Source: Stentor roeselii (taxonomy: Eukaryota > Ciliophora > Heterotrichea > Heterotrichida > Stentoridae). Taken from it: a stretch of 64,000 bases of DNA. Shown piece by piece: positions 29,400 to 41,400 of the stretch. The DNA is taken from NCBI GenBank assembly GCA_006503475.1, contig RSEH01000111.1, positions 62,001 to 126,000 on the forward strand, written 5' to 3'. Made by a program: the position numbers and the translations under genes. The stretch's first letter is position 1. Every line of letters begins with the position of its first letter. Under the pieces are notes generated by a model, which saw nothing but the letters and a program-made list of their open reading frames with translations, was not told the DNA's origin and made no database searches.

Positions 29400-30227
29400 C
29401 TAATTATCTAAAGAGTAACTAATTAAAGTCTCAAATGCTGCCCGAGCAGCTTGAATTTCTAACTGAGGCACAGTGCTAAAGTCAATCATTTCCTTAGTCT
29501 GGCGATTAATAAGGCCGATCATACATGCAGTAGCAGCGATTTTTCCTTTACTTGCCTTAGCAAGTTGTAAAAGTTTAAAAGTTTCCATTTCCATAGCAGC
29601 AACTTCTGGTTCCTTCTCAACAACACCTTCAACGACCCCTTCATTAAAGTCATCAAATTGCGAGCCTAGCCTTCCCTGAGCACTATAAAAAGTTTCACAT
29701 GTGATATCGACTCCCCAGTCAACATTTTCTTCTCCTAGTTCTTTTTTTAAGTAACCCTTTAAACTTTCCGTAAGTTCTACACTTGACTGAATTTTTTCTG
29801 ATAAAAGATAAGGCTCACCATTAGGAAAGTCGTAGTTTTGTGATAAATATCTGGCATGACTTGCAACTATTAAAGAACCTGGCTTTGTACTCGCCTTAAG
29901 AATCCCGCAAGTCCCAAGACGAATAAAACTGACTTTTGAAGATATATGAAAAGTACTTTCACGTACAACGAAGTCCATCATGGCGATTCCCATTCCAGTG
30001 ACAATAACCGAAACAGGTACTCCTTTATAATTTCCTGAATAAGTCACAAATCCTCGAGTTGAATTATGCTCGATGACATTTTCCAGTAATTTCGAGACCC
30101 TTTCTCCTCTTCCATGGTCCCCAACACTTAAAATCCTAGGATTAACATCTCCAGGTCCTACATTAAGATGCATTGTTTTCCCATCCTGGCTTACCGGAAA
30201 GTCAGGATTGATCAAATCACGACTCAT
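29400..30227 (-). CDS. Nucleoside phosphorylase, uridine phosphorylase-like
   Basis: A 275-residue protein of the PNP/UDP phosphorylase family, normal in length. Seen are a phosphate-binding-type loop (ILSVGDHGRGERVSKLL), the strand GVPVSVIVTGMGIAMMD, FIRLGTCGIL (family form RxGTxG), and AAMEMETFKLLQLA, whose Met-Glu-x-Glu holds the ribose. The enzyme cleaves nucleosides with phosphate to a base and ribose 1-phosphate in salvage. The MEMET form and overall pattern favour uridine phosphorylase over purine-specific members, but specificity is not certain. It converges with the gene ending at 29294, and its start lies 73 bp below the PACRG-like stop on the same strand. Confidence 0.82.
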   Translation of the reverse strand: MSRDLINPDFPVSQDGKTMHLNVGPGDVNPRILSVGDHGRGERVSKLLENVIEHNSTRGFVTYSGNYKGVPVSVIVTGMGIAMMDFVVRESTFHISSKVSFIRLGTCGILKASTKPGSLIVASHARYLSQNYDFPNGEPYLLSEKIQSSVELTESLKGYLKKELGEENVDWGVDITCETFYSAQGRLGSQFDDFNEGVVEGVVEKEPEVAAMEMETFKLLQLAKASKGKIAATACMIGLINRQTKEMIDFSTVPQLEIQAARAAFETLISYSLDN

Positions 30228-30300
30228 TTATAAGCCACATCTATTTGAGCTTTCTTGACAAGGTCAAAAGTCAACAAATAAAAAATACCAAATTATTTAT

Positions 30301-30969
30301 CTAAGTCCTGTATGTCGGAATCTTCGACTTGATGACTTGAACGACTTCCTCTCCGCCTTGTTCTTCAATAACCATTAAAGTCTCAAAAACCTTTTCTCGA
30401 AGGTTGCGATCAGCGAGTTTTTTTCCCAGATGTTGCAAAAAAAGATGCACATGGGTGTTAAGATAAGGACCCACCAACTCACTGAGCAGTCTGAATTACT
30501 TTTACTTGAGAATTTCAAGAGCTGAGTTAAAAATGCCAGAATCAGGGCTCATTAAAGCTGACCTGAGCGGCATGACAAGTCTCGGGATTAAAGGAATGGA
30601 CTTGTCAGCAGCTCCATCTGCAGTGAGGAGTTCTTTGCACCCTTGCCGGGCGACGAAAACGAAAGGATGTTCAGTTTCTAGAAGACCTTCAAAAAGAGTC
30701 ACAAGCAGAGGGTCATAAGAAAGTTGTGAAGGGCTTGTATCCCAATGAAGCCGCATGTTGACTGACCCGTGGTTGATTCTGCAAGGAATACCTCCAGCTG
30801 AATATACATATCCAAGGTTTCTATTTAATTTTTACGTTTTTGACTTGTTTTTCGGTTTGAAAGGATCAGCTGCTTTGACGTTAAGTCGATCAGAAGGTTT
30901 GGAAGTGAAACCTTTTTTTTTTTCCTCGATTTTTCTGTCCTCTTTTTTCTTATCTTCTGACTTTTTCAT
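30301..30969 (-). CDS. PACRGL: PACRG-like protein (PACRGL)
   Basis: Three exons with two 15-nt introns give 212 residues. After a Lys-rich start the protein follows PACRGL closely: KPSDRLNVKAADPF, YSAGGIPCRINHGSVNMRL, LSYDPLLVTLFEGLLETEHP, FVARQGCKELL, IPLIPRLVMPLRSALMSPD and the closing KSKIPTYRT. This is an armadillo-like helical protein related to the axonemal PACRG, which bridges A- and B-tubules of doublet microtubules, so a ciliary or basal-body role is likely. Read without splicing, only an 84-codon middle piece remains. Exon 1 holds a run of 11 A in the sense strand (T run at 30913-30923), a spot prone to sequencing error, but the frame is intact. The gene starts 28 bp below the kinase stop. 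Confidence 0.9.
30491..30505 (-). other. 15-nt intron 2 in PACRGL
   Basis: The minus-strand sequence is GTAAAAGTAATTCAG. It splits a Lys codon (AA/A), and removing it restores ALEILKLLSELVGPYL. Position 10 is A. Confidence 0.9.
30821..30835 (-). other. 15-nt intron 1 in PACRGL
   Basis: The minus-strand sequence is GTAAAAATTAAATAG. It splits a Thr codon (AC/A), and removing it joins KPKNKSKT to NLGYVYSAGGIP. Position 10 is A. Confidence 0.9.
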
Positions 30970-30997
30970 TTATTTGCCCTAATCTAGCAATCTACAC

Positions 30998-32698
30998 TTA
31001 TTTAGCCAGGGTGAACCGTTGATGGTAACTTTCCTCGTTGAACTTCACGGTTTCCACATCTTCATCGTCGTCGAACCAGCTGCCAGTGCTTTGGTTGTCT
31101 TCGCAGTCAGCGTCAAGACAGTCTTCTTGAGGAATTTCAGGACTACTTGCGTAGCCTTCTCGTTCATATCTTTGAATCGCTTCTGCCCTTTTGTTTTCAC
31201 TTTCATTGATGTAGTCTTGGTACTCGTCGTCGTTCATTTTGTAATCATTGATGCCTTCGTTGAGCCAGGGACTTTTTAAAGCTTCTTCTGCAGTGATTCG
31301 CTTTTCTGGGCGAAATTCAAGCATTGGAAGTAAAAATCCGCATAAAGATTCAGCTTCTTTTGGAAGCATTCGGTATTTCTCGACCATTACGTCGAATAAA
31401 AGCCAGATTTTTAACTGTTTGATGCTTTTTAGCTCGCCTTTTGAATTTAGAAGCTTTTTTGCATACATCCCCGAAAGTGCCCAGTCGTTTGGCATCAGGC
31501 CTAAGGTTTCTATCATTTGAGCTAGATGGTCTTCGTCTTTTCCGAACTCGTCGTTTGAACGAGGGTCGAAAAGGAAGTCGCCGGTGAGGAGTTCGAATAA
31601 CATGCATGCGAAACTCCAAATGTCTGCTGTATGGTTGTAGTCTATGCCAAGGATCACCTCTGGAGACCGATACTGTCGAGTCTGTATTTCCGTAGAAAAG
31701 TGATGATGAAGCCAGCATGCATTTCCCAAATCAGCGATTTTCACTTCCAAATTCGGGTCGATTTCTTGAAGATAAATCGATTCCTCACTCTGGACTTTCG
31801 AAGTACTAGCCTGACTTTTCTTCTTATTCCTCTTTTTCTTCTTTTTCTTACTCATCATATCAGAGTCTTGTAAATTAGAGTCATTTTCCCTTAAAACATC
31901 CTGAGTCTTTTTCTGTTCCTGTTTTCTTTTCCTATACCTTTTTTTCTTATCAATTTTTTTCTGTTTCTTTTCATCAATTTCTTTGACAAGGCTTGTCTTC
32001 GGCTCTTTAACAACCACAGCAAGAGGTTCACGAGTTTCAATTTTTCCTTTAGTGAAAAGTTCCTTCACTTGTGCCTGGGTCAGTTGGACAATAACATTTT
32101 CCGGTTTAAGGTCAGTATGAATAACGCCACAGATACGGTGAAGATAATCAAGACCTACAAGGACCTGTTTGCTGATCCTTCTTGCGAGGTTGATAGGAAG
32201 TCCTTTGTACTGGTAAAATTTGATGATTTCCAACAAATTCACCCCGAGTACCTCGAAGACCAGACAAATGTGAGTCCCGTTCACTCCAGTATGGCTGAAA
32301 GTATTCAAAAGCTGCACCACGTAGCAGTGGTTTATTGAAACACCGTGTTTATCGATGTGGCTTGCCTCCATAGGATGGTACGCTTTGACCGCCGCCGCCC
32401 ATAGCGGCTCGTTGTATGATCGAGATATTTTTAATAGAAGGTCGATCTCGTCTAGTGCGGCTTCAGTGTAGTTCGCGGCTGACCGCTGCACTTTCATTGC
32501 TACGAATGAACCGTATTTTGTGTCTTTGCATAACCAGACTGTTGAAAAGTGACCCCAGCCTAACTTCTGAACTACCAGGTACCGGTTGATGAACAAGTCA
32601 CCGATTTCTACTGGGTGGTAGCCCCCTGGTTTGTAATCTTTTGCGCTTTCTTTGGTGTCGTCGTAAATAACCGAGCTTTCATCGTCGAAGCTGGACAT
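30998..32698 (-). CDS. SRPK: SR-protein-specific kinase (SRPK family)
   Basis: A 566-residue Ser/Thr kinase. The start (DYKPGGYHPVEIGDLFINRY) and glycine loop (LGWGHFSTVWLC) are SRPK hallmarks, as is the kinase core split by a spacer. HTDLKPENV is near 195. The spacer at about 220-310 is Lys-rich (KKKKKKRNKKK). The second half opens with KIADLGNACW, followed by TRQYRSPEVILG and DIWSFACMLFELLTGD. SRPKs phosphorylate Arg-Ser domains of splicing factors, and the spacer usually holds the enzyme in the cytosol. An acidic tail (DADCEDNQS, DDDEDVE) ends the protein. The genome splices unusually tiny introns, so SR-protein control is of interest here. All catalytic residues are present. Confidence 0.92.
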   Translation of the reverse strand: MSSFDDESSVIYDDTKESAKDYKPGGYHPVEIGDLFINRYLVVQKLGWGHFSTVWLCKDTKYGSFVAMKVQRSAANYTEAALDEIDLLLKISRSYNEPLWAAAVKAYHPMEASHIDKHGVSINHCYVVQLLNTFSHTGVNGTHICLVFEVLGVNLLEIIKFYQYKGLPINLARRISKQVLVGLDYLHRICGVIHTDLKPENVIVQLTQAQVKELFTKGKIETREPLAVVVKEPKTSLVKEIDEKKQKKIDKKKRYRKRKQEQKKTQDVLRENDSNLQDSDMMSKKKKKKRNKKKSQASTSKVQSEESIYLQEIDPNLEVKIADLGNACWLHHHFSTEIQTRQYRSPEVILGIDYNHTADIWSFACMLFELLTGDFLFDPRSNDEFGKDEDHLAQMIETLGLMPNDWALSGMYAKKLLNSKGELKSIKQLKIWLLFDVMVEKYRMLPKEAESLCGFLLPMLEFRPEKRITAEEALKSPWLNEGINDYKMNDDEYQDYINESENKRAEAIQRYEREGYASSPEIPQEDCLDADCEDNQSTGSWFDDDEDVETVKFNEESYHQRFTLAK

Positions 32699-33413
32699 TT
32701 TGAATTTATTATTATTACCTTCAAATGAAGACTAAATATCAATTTAAAGCTTTTAATTAAGGGGTTGATGAGGAAGATTGTTTTGGTGAATAGAGGAATT
32801 ACCTTTTGGATTCTTTTAAAAGAAGAGGTTTTATGAAATACCGCTAATCGATTTGGTTGATTTCCTAATAAATGGAATAAATTTAGATTAATATTTAATT
32901 GACAATCATCATAGTAAAGGAAAGTCAATAATTTTGAACAAACTGAAAAAATCAACTTCTATACTTAAATCTAGAGTTTTACTCATATTTATGTTTTTAC
33001 AAAACTTTGGTCAAAATTGTCGAGATTTAATTGGTAAAACAAATGAACATTAGTTGCCGTTAATGCAGAAACATCAGGATTATATAAGTTAAATCTATTC
33101 TAGTTTTCGTGAATTTTTCTATTCATTTATTTATTCTTTTTTAGTCATTCATTTCTTCTCCCTCTCTTAATAAGATGAAGCTACAAGAAAAAGTCACTCT
33201 GTATATTCACGAAAAATATTGGAATTTAATAAATTTATTGTAATTTTTAAGTCTTTGTAGTGGTGACTAAAAGAAAAGTGAAGAAATCTATATTGTTCTA
33301 GATGCTCTTATAATAACTGGAATAAAGAAATTTGATCATTTGATAGCCCAGAACCTTACTTATAAGATAACAGCAAATTCCAGTGAGTACTGTTTTAACC
33401 CATTTAAAGCAGG
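32699..33413. other. A+T-rich gap upstream of the SRPK gene
   Basis: The first part should hold the SRPK promoter. From about 33269 to 33415 one plus-strand frame is open without an ATG (starting KKSEEIYIVLDALIITG) and leads into the broken frame described next, so it may be part of the same fossil. Otherwise nothing is seen. Confidence 0.4.
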
Positions 33414-33842
33414 ATGATGTCTGTTCGAAAGTTAAACAAAAGTTTGAGAAATAGAGCTGTATATCAGGATGCAAATAGAATTTTCTTGAAAATAAAAAAT
33501 GCTTAAAACAATGCGGTTCTTTTGTTGTAAAAATCTCTGAAATTAAACTATATGATGCATTCTAGGATATCATATCTTTTTGAATGTCCTAAACTATTCA
33601 ATTGCTGTGGTGATGATTGCAAAACTTAAATGAAGGTTAACCTGGTAAATTCAGTCCAGGATGATTTAATGAGATTGACTGAAAGCTTTGCTATTATTGG
33701 TAACTATGCAAAAAAGAATGCAAAGTATTATTTCCAGCAAGTAAAGCACATAAAGAAAAAAATCAGGCGACTGTCCTTAGAAATATTCCTTAAAATTGAG
33801 AATTTGCGATTCATACAAATGTATTCCCAAATAAATCATTGA
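33414..33842 (+). pseudogene. Decayed gene of unknown family
   Basis: One plus-strand frame runs 143 codons from ATG 33414 to TGA 33842 with only three internal stops, all TAA. Random sequence this A+T-rich should have many more. The peptide looks protein-like: SVRKLNKSLRNRAVYQDANR, then YLFECPKLFNCCGDDCK, then LRLSL-type helices in KHIKKKIRRLSLEIFLKIEN. The last 70 codons from ATG 33630 are uninterrupted. The Cys cluster could be a zinc finger. I do not recognise the family. A young pseudogene is the simplest reading. A live gene is unlikely because no 15-nt GTA...AG intron covers the stops. Confidence 0.4.
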
Positions 33843-35487
33843 AATTTCATGATAATTAATATATGAAGGTATACAAGGTTTTAACTACAAGTATGCTGAG
33901 GAAAGGGCACAAAAGAATACTCAGAGAAGAACCAGAAAATTAATTATAAAAAAATTGAAGGAATAAAAGATTGAAATTGAAAGATGAATCGAAGAAGAAA
34001 AAGAGAGGTGAAAGGTAAGGGTCAGCTATTTTATATCTTATCGATATCCTGTAAAATTTGAATGAATTAGAGATGCATAAGAAATCTAATTGAACAATAT
34101 GTCTAGTAATTATAATTTTGATGATAATTGGGTACTTTTGCAAGCATAATAAAGAGTGAATATTTTACAATTAATTCAAAGTATTAATACAAATTTAAGG
34201 CTAGATATGAATAACTTTAGATATTTATAAAAACAGCATATAAATAGGTCTTCTTAAATCTCTCTTTTTGAAGTCATTTAATAAATAGAAATCTAAGCCT
34301 AATAAATAGGCTAAATGAAGAAAAATTTCGAAATTCTTAGTTTTCCAATTATCACAAAATTATTTTAATAAGTTTTTCTAAATACTAATAGCACAAGTTT
34401 TTTATAGTCATATCAAAAGTAATCGAAGATTAAGTAAAGAAGTTTGTGGTCAAATATTGTTAATATCTGAAATTTATTTTCAGCTTTGGCTTGGTTTGAC
34501 TACAGAAAACTATAAATTTAATAATTTAGGTTGTTTAGTATTCAAAGTTTCGTAAAGTACGATGATGGGTTGAAATTTATAATAAATTGGCCATGATTTA
34601 AAATTCAATAGTTAAATATTCAAATATTTTCTTTTCTAAACAGATCAAGGGTAGTCTCAAATGAATTATATGATTTGAATTCTTTCTGATTTTAATCTTA
34701 TAAATCACAGCTCAAAGCTTTGAATTTCAGTAATTTTTATTTGCAAATCTTAAAAATGTTTGAATCCTTTAAGATTAACCACTTCCTTTGCTTTAAGCTC
34801 TCAAAATTCAAAAGTTTAGAAGTTCTATTTGATGATAAAATTGCATATATTGTATTTTGAAGTAATTTCTGTGATTTTAGTGTTTTGGAATATATTTTAT
34901 ATTGATATTGTATTAGTAATTTGAGATTTTATTATTAATCAAATCAAATCATAAATTATCGATACTAATTTGTTTATTTATAACTTACCTCGCGTTGAAT
35001 AAGAATTAGAATCTATCAAAATTCTATTCGTCACCGTACATAATGAAATTCATTTACTCATTATAAATCGCACATAATTCCTTACCTATACATTTGTTGG
35101 GGTGAATATAAAGTGATAGTTGAAATATTTAAGGAATAATATAGCTCCTTAACAAATTTGAAATTAAAATATATGAGAAATACGAAGTTACCAAGATTTG
35201 ATATAATAAATTATATCAAATTTTGTATTTATTCTTAAAAAGCTTATTTTATCATTTCAAAGCCCAAAATTAAGCAGATAATTTATTTTCACAATGTTTT
35301 ATTCATCATTTAGTGCTTTAAAGATAAAATTTATTAGATATAATAAAGACTTTCTTTCAAGTTTCATATCTCATTCAAAGTAGTCTAAGGTAAACCTATA
35401 GTACTATCTTATCCTTAAAAAATAGAGAAATTCTAATTCTCAGCTTCTAACCCAATACCTTTAATTGTTATCTAATAGGCTATAAAT
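33843..35487. other. Long A+T-rich gap upstream of the surface-protein gene
   Basis: No live gene can be supported. Plus-strand frames around 34390-34600 show a few protein-like pieces, discussed among the rejected items, but stops are dense. The final few hundred bases must include the promoter of the gene at 35488. No RNA gene, tandem repeat or inverted repeat stands out by eye. Confidence 0.45.
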
Positions 35488-38400
35488 ATGTTGGTTATTT
35501 TGATCTCATCCCTTCTTGTTCAAGCAAACCTAAACTGCAAAGATTCATGCAAATCATGCACATCCGGATACAACTACAAATCAACCAACTGCCTAAACTT
35601 TTGCCCTTCAGGCTTTTTCATAAGTGGAAACATTTGCTCTCCAAACAATACCCAGGATCTCGTAACTCTAAATTTCGTCTCTTATCGCAAACACAAAGGG
35701 AACTCAATTGAGAACTTCAGTCATCCTGAAGGTTTCAGCTTCAACAACCTTACAAAAGTGACACCAATAGCAACCCTTGACAGAGGATTTTATTTCTTTT
35801 CCAGTTCTTATCTTGTGTCTAACAAATCTTGGGTTCTAGCCCCGAGCTTCTGCATTTCTATTTACTTAAAAGCCTATAATGCAGGAAAGATCTTGGAAGT
35901 GACTCACAATTCAAAGACTTACCTTTTGATTCATTACAACAATTCAAATGTCATTATGAGATTCCCATATTTAAACATAACTAAAGATGAAGAGTACATA
36001 AGATCTGTTCCAACACTTCCTGGAATTTGGAAGTTGATTTATTTGAATGTGGCTCAATATTCATATTATTTGACAATATTATTTGATAGATGGAGTTATG
36101 AATGGAGATTTTATTATGAGTTTCGAATGGATACTGATCAAGCAATTTTCACTCTTGGAGCACCAAACAACTCAAGTTTTCAAGGATTTCTCGCTTATCT
36201 ATCAATGAAAAACTCAGGGAAATGCATCGACAACTTTTTATTATCAAATAATTGTGGGTTTAATCAGTACCTATCATCAAGTCTTTGCATAAACTGTTCA
36301 GATTTCACCACAGAAATACTATTTTGCACAAGAAACTCATCAAACCTTTGCTATTCAACTATCTGCGACGACTGCGAAAGTTACATGTATGAAACCTGCA
36401 GTGAAAACTTAACTTTAAACTGGTCAAATCCTGGAAAAAACTGTAAATCTGGAGAAAATTTCAACTGCAGTGACTGTGAATCGGGATACAACAAAAGTGA
36501 AGGCCTTTGCATCTACCTCCCAAGTGATCCATCCTCAATAGTCCTACGTCTTGACGACTTCAAAGAGTTCCAAGGTGGTTACTTCCAAAGTGGTTCTAAT
36601 TCATCCACATATTCTCCATTTAAAAACCCTCAGCAAGACGACCCAATGGCTTTAAGCTTTCGAGGGTACCACTTCAACAGCATCCAGTACATGACGGCGA
36701 AATCGTTAATCCTTAATCATTCTTTCACAGTTTCTGTGTGGGCGTTGATGACTTCAAGATTTTTCCTCAGTTCGAAGAATTTCAAGCTGATGTCTGATTC
36801 TTCTGTAGTCTTAACGTTGGGTAATCATGATGTAATGATTGAAGAGTACCTCAGTGGCAACTGCAGCTTAAACGTATGGAGTTTCTTCGGCGCTTCTGTT
36901 GAATGGCGAAATAATTCAACTCATATTCGAACCTTCTGCGGGAAATATGTGAGTGAACCGCATAGTGTTGCTTGGATGGCTTTTTATGACATGCCAGAGG
37001 AAAAGAATATTTCAGTTGAGTCCTCAAGTAACTTTATATATCGAGTGACTTTTAACCAATTTAGAGTCTTGGACTTCACTGATCTCTTAAAAATCTGTTC
37101 AACTGCTGGTAGCACCTCATGTTTATCATCTGCACATCCTAGTTATTACATGATATTCTCAATAAATGCTTATTATCCCTGCCATTCATCGTGTACTGCT
37201 GGATGCTCCACTTGGGGTACTTGTAATCAATGCAAACGAGTTCAATGTAGAACTTGTGATAACTTTGGAAGTTCTTGCGTTGAAGACATTGAATTTTTAC
37301 CTTGCGCTTCAGATTTTCACTTGTCTGAAGATAACCAGACCTGCTGTAGAAAGAGATGTTCGATGTGTTTCGGGTATAATACTTATACTTGCAGCAAATG
37401 TGTACCTGGGTATGTCCTCGTTGGGTACTATTGTGCTTTGGCTTGCCCTACAGGGTATACTTTAAATGGAAGTGTCTGTGTCGCTCCTGCTACTGATGTT
37501 ATGTTAAATGTGAACTTTGATAAAATCGCTGATAATTTCAGTGATGTTTATGGAAATCAGTTTTTTACTGGAAGTTCTGATGAGTTCTACCCTTGTGCAG
37601 CTTATCATGACCCGATTCCTGCTAAGTCAAGAGGTTTTTATTTTAGAAATTATTCTTATATTTATACCTCGAATTTTACTTTGAGTTTTAATTGTACCTT
37701 TGCTTTTTGGATATGGCAGAAAACTCCTGGAATTTTATTGACTAAGAGGAGTTTACAGATAAACTCGACTTTTACTTTGAAGTATTTGAATAATATATAT
37801 CAGATGAAAACGATTCCTAGTCAGACATGGTATCAAATGAATTTAGGAACTACATCGAACTATTTATATTTTTATTTTATATCGCTGGATGGGTTAGGTG
37901 GTAATCCAAACACTCCTTTTAACGAATTCTTATTTGATGATGAACCATCACCAATCTATATTGGATCATCTTCATTTGGCTTTGAAGGATTCCTTTGGAA
38001 GTTTATGATTTATAATAAGTATGTTTACTCTGTTGGCTTAATTACCTGCAATCAGACATATGTTAATAATTGCTATTGGAACTGCTCTTTGGATCAATAT
38101 GTTGAAAATAATACATGTCAGCCATGCTTAAATAATTGTAGTAATGGATGCGTTCGAGGAAGTGATTGCAATTTGTGTCTGGATCTTGGGTGTTATCAAT
38201 GTGATTACTTCAATGATAGTTGTAAGAAATGTGTTACTAATGCAAGTAAAAAGATAAAATGTGAATGCGATTCCGGGTTTTACTGGAGAAATGATTCGAT
38301 GGCCTGCAAGCCTTGCATAGATCATTGCTCAAAATGTACAAATTCTGACTTCTGCCAAGTATGCAATATAAATTTTACCTTAAGTATCAACAATTCATGT

Positions 38401-41400
38401 TATTGCAAATCAGACTATTTCATTGATAATAATTCAGCTTGTCGCCCTTGCCACGAGTTATGTGATAAATGCAATGGTTTATACTCAAGTAATTGCATTT
38501 CTTGTACTACTGACAAACTTCTCAATAACGGTTCGTGTGTTTGCAAGAGTGGCTTTTATTTGTCTGGTTTAGCTTGCCTCCCTTGTCCTTATGGGTGTTC
38601 TGAGTGCTTGAATTCAACTTTTTGCACAAGCTGTGAGAATAACTTTCTGAAAATTGATCAAAATAACTCATGTCCTAATACAAACTACTCTGATATAGGA
38701 TGTTGTGAGAAATGCCATCCAATGTGTCTTAGTTGTAATGGTTCATCCGAAAATCATTGTCTGTCATGTGGATTCAACCAAATTCTCACAGAAAATCAAT
38801 GCATTTGCAACATTTCTTACTATCAAGTAGGTTTTACCTGTTTCTACTGCGACCCATTACAAAATCTCAGGGTGTTAGAAAACAAATGCATTTGTAAAGA
38901 AGAATATTTTAACAATAGCTATCAATGTTCTCCCTGCCACAACTCATGCAAAACATGTAAAGGCCCAAGCGAAATTGATTGTCTTGATTGCCAAGCGGAA
39001 CTCAACAAAACCAATAACTTATGTTTATGCCAAACAGACCAATATTGGAATGGCACTAACTGCAGCACCTGTGATGCAAGTAAACATCTTATTGCAGATT
39101 ATTTTAATTGCAAGTGCAAAGACGGGTTCTTTCCAGATCAAAACAACACCTGTTTACCTTGCAGCTTAAAATGTCAAACTTGTTCAGGTGAATCAGTCTC
39201 TGATTGTTTGACCTGCCATAACCATTCTTACTTAAATAACTCTCAATGTTTTTGCAAGGACGAGTACTACACAAGTGATTTGACTTGCTTACCTTGTCGT
39301 CGAGGGTGTAAGAAATGTCTTGGGCCTCTTGCATCAGATTGTTTATGTGAAGTTAACAAAACCTGGGCAACTTGCACTTGTCCGACTCATATGTTTTGGG
39401 ATATTATTTGTCATACATGTCACTCATCTTGCCGGGAATGCTCAGGAGAGCAATATTTTAAGTGCACTCAATGCAGCTCTTACTATTTGAAAGGCCTTTG
39501 CTATGAAAGCTGTCCTAGAGGGTTTCAAGTAATAGAGTCAGAATGTGTCGTTATTCAAAACAACTCGCTTAGCTTCCAGTTTGACAGTGATTCGCCTTTG
39601 ATTGAAAGAGTAAGTCAAAAAAGTGCATTTTTTACAAGTGAAAAATCGAAAAATTATCCATTTCCACTTAACAACCGTGGTTTATTCTTTCCTGAGAATT
39701 CATTATCACTTATCTTCAAATCATCTGGAAGACCTTTCGTTTCCCCAACGTTTTCTATATCAACTTGGGTGAAAGTAATGAAAAATTCTGAAGTCCTTTC
39801 AATCAAATCATCTGAAGATTTCAGTATTCGATTCAGTATTTCACAAAATGCGGATTTTTACTTGGTTCTTAATAAAACCAGTGAAAATTTTCAGTTTGAA
39901 ATAGGTTCAAACAGTTCAAATTGGCATAACTATTTATTGAGTGTTGCTTATAACTTAAGTTATACTTTTACTCCGAGAGTAGATGGCAAAATTATTTATA
40001 AAATTGAAATTCCAATGATTCCTTATAAAGATTCATCAAGTTCTATTCTAACTTTTGGAAGTTCTGATGAACTGATGTTTAGTGGATTTTTATATTCCTT
40101 TGAAATTTTCACATCTGAACCTTTGCTTGATAATCTCATGATATCTCATAAAGATAGTTGTAAAATTTCACCATCGGCATTATCTGAATGTCTTGATGAA
40201 TGTTTAGAATACGAATATTCTTCAGAAGGGTTTTGCCAACAATGTGAAAAAAATTGCACATATGGATGCATCAATTCAACTAATTGTTCTCCATGTTTTC
40301 AAGAACACTGTGAAATTTGCAATATCTTATCAATTAACTCATGCACGAAATGTGAAAATACATACCATGTGAAAAATGGAAATTGCGTTTTTTGTAAGGA
40401 TTTAGAGTTTTTTGATTATTCTAAGAAGAAATGTGAAGCATGTCCAAGTCTTTGTCTTGCTTGTTTTGATCTGAATCACTGTTTATCATGCGTGGGAAAC
40501 AGCACTTTGAAAGAATCTTCTTACTGTGAGTGTGATTTCGGGTTCAAAAAACAAGAAAGGCAATGTGTAAAGAGATATTTCATGGCTTTATTGACTATTA
40601 GCTTTTCAAATGTGATAACTATTACTTTTGATGAAGTTCTTGAAAACACTATGAACGTTGAGGACTTGTCGCTGAAGGTTAACTCAAAAGAAGTAGAATT
40701 TTTATTTACCATGAAGAATATTTCTTTATATACAATAGAAATCATTTTAGATGATGAGACGAAAAAAGGTAATGAACGGGAACTTCAAATCAGATTTTCT
40801 AAGAAAATTATTTCAATTTATGGATCGGTTCTGACAAAGGACTCTTTTGAATTTAAGTTGTTTTATATTCCTAAAGTTGAGTATATAGAGGACCTGGAAA
40901 ATATGAAAGAGTCTGTAAAGACTTTGACTACTGCTGCATCAGCATCTGCTTTAGCATCAGGAGCGATTTTAATGAACCCGACAACATTTTTTAATTTACT
41001 AAATCTTGTTGAAATGTTTTCATACTCTTTGCTCTTCGATATTACTTTTCATGAAGCTTTCATTGAGTTCATGATGAACTTGAAAAAATCTACAAAACTT
41101 CCATCAATGGAGTTGTCGATAAAAAAAAATGATGGAAAATTACCTAAAAAATATATTTTATTTGGAATTGAATCAAATATAATTGTCATTAATTCTGGTT
41201 TTATGCTTATTTCTTTAGTTTGTGTCGGGATCATAGCATTTTTATTTCATTTGGGCTCATTAATGAACTCTGAAATAATAAAATATATCTGCAATAAAGC
41301 TAAAAAAGTTTTATTTTTCAGGTGGTTTAATCGGTTTTTTATTCAAGGGTGCTTCGATTTCACTATTTTTTGTTTGATAAGTTTAAAATATTCAGAAATT

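Noticed and set aside
34390-34600. Plus-strand pieces resembling dTDP-4-dehydrorhamnose 3,5-epimerase (FQLWLGLTTENYKF, then DDGLKFIINWP)
   Set aside because: The two pieces lie in the right order but in different frames and about 20 residues too close. The catalytic part between them is missing. In A+T-rich DNA this could be chance. A profile search would decide.
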